Shown here piece by piece: positions 27,656 through 64,000 of a DNA stretch of 64,000 nt (position 1 is the first letter of the stretch; each line of letters opens with the position of its first letter). Where the stretch lies: NCBI RefSeq assembly GCF_000247815.1, contig NC_021675.1, positions 66,297,040 to 66,361,039 on the forward strand, in the 5' to 3' direction. Made by a program: the position numbers and the translations under genes. The DNA is from Ficedula albicollis. Its lineage: Eukaryota > Chordata > Aves > Passeriformes > Muscicapidae. The notes beneath the pieces were generated by a model. It did no database searches. It saw only the letters and a list, made by a program, of their open reading frames with translations, and was not told where the DNA came from.

Positions 27656-29066
27656 GATCAAACTGTTTTGAGCACCAAGGGATGCCACATCTCCACACAG
27701 GAAATGCAGCACAGACACTTCACTGCAGGACTGTGAGCACATCTTGGGGATCCCACAACAAACAGTCTGTACCAGTGCAGATGTAACCTGGAAGTAAAAG
27801 CCTTTTTGTAAAACATTTGCTCTTTCCCATCTCTTTGCTAAACTGTACCAAACTGAGTCTCTCAAGATTCTTTACTGAATGACATTTTTGACAACTACAA
27901 AGCAGGTGCTAAGACTGGAGAAAGACACAAGGAAGTCCTTTAGAGAGATTTCTGAATTGAAACTGGACACCTGCTGGGTTAACGCATTTGTTAAGCTTCA
28001 GTGCAATTGGCAGGACATGTGACACAGTTCTAAGGGGCTCAGGCAGGACAGAGTCCATCAAGAGACTCCACAGAGGCTCTTTCACAACCCTAAATCAACA
28101 TCTCCCACTATGTGATCTGATCCCCTCAGTGCAGCCCCACTGCAAGTGGCTCTCCTCTGCTCTGGCACTCCCACCATGCAGAGGCACCAGGGAGAATAAC
28201 CAGGCACTGAGATCTGCAAGAAAACTTGCCTAGATGGCACTGAGCAAACTCCAAAGAACTTTAACTACTTGTGTGCAGTGCATCCTGATTAAAATAGAAT
28301 ATATAAATTGGTCTAATTTCTGAAGAGGGGCAAACAGCCCTGGGCACATGATTTTAACACCACCAGAGTGAAAAGTGAACTCCCCTTGGTAACACAACAA
28401 CACAATAGGGCATTCAGAATATATCTTTGCAATTTCTTTTATTAAATATCCTCTTTGAGACAGAATATTTAAGCAAAAATAGTTTACAATCTCTGTTTTG
28501 GTAATTCTTACAGGAGTCTTTCTCATAGCTGCTCCTACAGCAGCTCATGTTGGCATTTAAGGAATAAATCTTTATCAAAAGCTGAGTCTCTCACTGTGTG
28601 AGATCTGTTCTACCCAAAGAAGTTAAAAGAACATTGGAAAATGCCTACAGAAACTGTGAAAACTCTGAATTCCACTCTTCAGCTAAAATAAATTTAACTG
28701 TGTCACAGACATATTCTTTTAATAAATGAAGCAGCAGAATAGGAAAATGCATCCTCTAAAGTTTATACAAGTTCATGTCAGTGCACCCAAGTGCAGCAAA
28801 AGCAGAAAATGCCCTGAGCACAAATGCTCCAATGCAGTGTTGAGGTTCAGCACAGCAGTGCCCAGCTACACCTGCCAGGTTGGAATGCTATTTCCAGTAC
28901 TGGAAATTTGTCATGTTAATGACCACATGGAAACTGGCACTACCCACACCCTGATGGGATTCTTGCCCCACAAAAGCCACAGATTAAACAGCATAAACAG
29001 ATTCTGCTTCCACTTCTGCCTGCCAAAACTGCTGCAGAGCCTGAGACCCAGACTGACTCTTGCATT

Positions 29067-29072
29067 TTATTC
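29067..29072 (-). terminator. Candidate POLR1A poly(A) signal
   Basis: AATAAA on the minus strand about 240 bases after the stop codon. Another AATAAA lies at 28438-28443. Without transcript data I cannot tell which is used. Confidence 0.35.
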
Positions 29073-29313
29073 TTTTCTATGAAAAGAAATAACCTAATTT
29101 TTTACACTGATGAACAGTAAATAACTGTTTCTTTGGATCACAAGATAGCTCCTACAGTCATTAAATAGATAAGGCTCATTGGGTATCCAGATGAAGAAAC
29201 CTACTGGCACAGGGAAGATGTTTGGAGGCACAGCAGGTGCCCTCACTGTGCAGCTGGAGCAATGCAGCTCTCAGATGAACATTTCAATCAGATCCTGCAG
29301 TTACCACCAAACA

Positions 29314-63886
<34,573 letters not shown>

Positions 63887-64000
63887 GTATGTGGTCACCT
63901 GCCAGGTTCTGTGGTGGAGCTCTACTTAAATTGTGCCAAAAATACTTCAGTAGCTGGCACAGGCTATGGAGACAATTTTGTGACTCTGTTGCTCCTTTCA

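Larger units (their letters stand above)
26425..29066. other. POLR1A 3' flank, no other gene recognised
   Basis: Contains the duplications at 27.0-27.66 kb and a second candidate AATAAA (minus strand, 28438-28443). Part may be POLR1A 3' UTR if the distal signal is used. Confidence 0.55.

Overview
The window is nuclear DNA from a bird. The evidence is several 5'-truncated CR1 LINE remnants, the diagnostic avian interspersed repeat, together with vertebrate-type split genes, CpG-island promoters and short introns. I cannot name the species or chromosome from the sequence.

Right half (about 29.3-58.2 kb, minus strand): a complete set of 34 coding exons of POLR1A, the largest (catalytic) subunit of RNA polymerase I (RPA194). 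I traced every exon by translating the minus strand and matching splice phase. All junctions keep frame, and the visible product is about 1,700 residues, close to the 1,720 of the human protein. Two features stand out. Exon 8 (103 nt) lies inside a perfectly repeated 228-nt segment and so occurs twice; using both copies would shift the frame. Introns 3 and 13 use GC donors (GC-AG) instead of GT. The first few codons, including the ATG, are hidden by a 508-base run of G.

Far right (about 58.7-64 kb, plus strand): the first seven exons of PTCD3 (mS39), a pentatricopeptide-repeat protein of the mitochondrial small ribosomal subunit. It is head to head with POLR1A, the same arrangement as in human. 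The shared CpG-island promoter sits exactly where the G runs are. The gene continues past the window end.

Left half (about 1-29 kb): no coding exon recognised. A CpG island at about 0.5-1.5 kb is interrupted by a 498-base G run. From vertebrate synteny (ST3GAL5 lies beyond the 3' end of POLR1A) it may be the promoter of ST3GAL5 reading leftward, but I see no exon that proves this. The rest is intergenic DNA with CR1 fragments and many local direct duplications.

Two window-wide themes are worth attention. First, there are three long pure-G runs, all within CpG islands. One of them is flanked by two copies of the same 24 bases, the footprint expected of a read-through or assembly failure, so these are best read as artefacts masking real promoter sequence. 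Second, there are at least sixteen adjacent direct duplications with units from 26 to 628 bases and 0 to about 10 percent divergence, one of which copies a POLR1A coding exon. I found no CRISPR, bacterial-type system, tRNA or rRNA gene, and no clearly new biological system.
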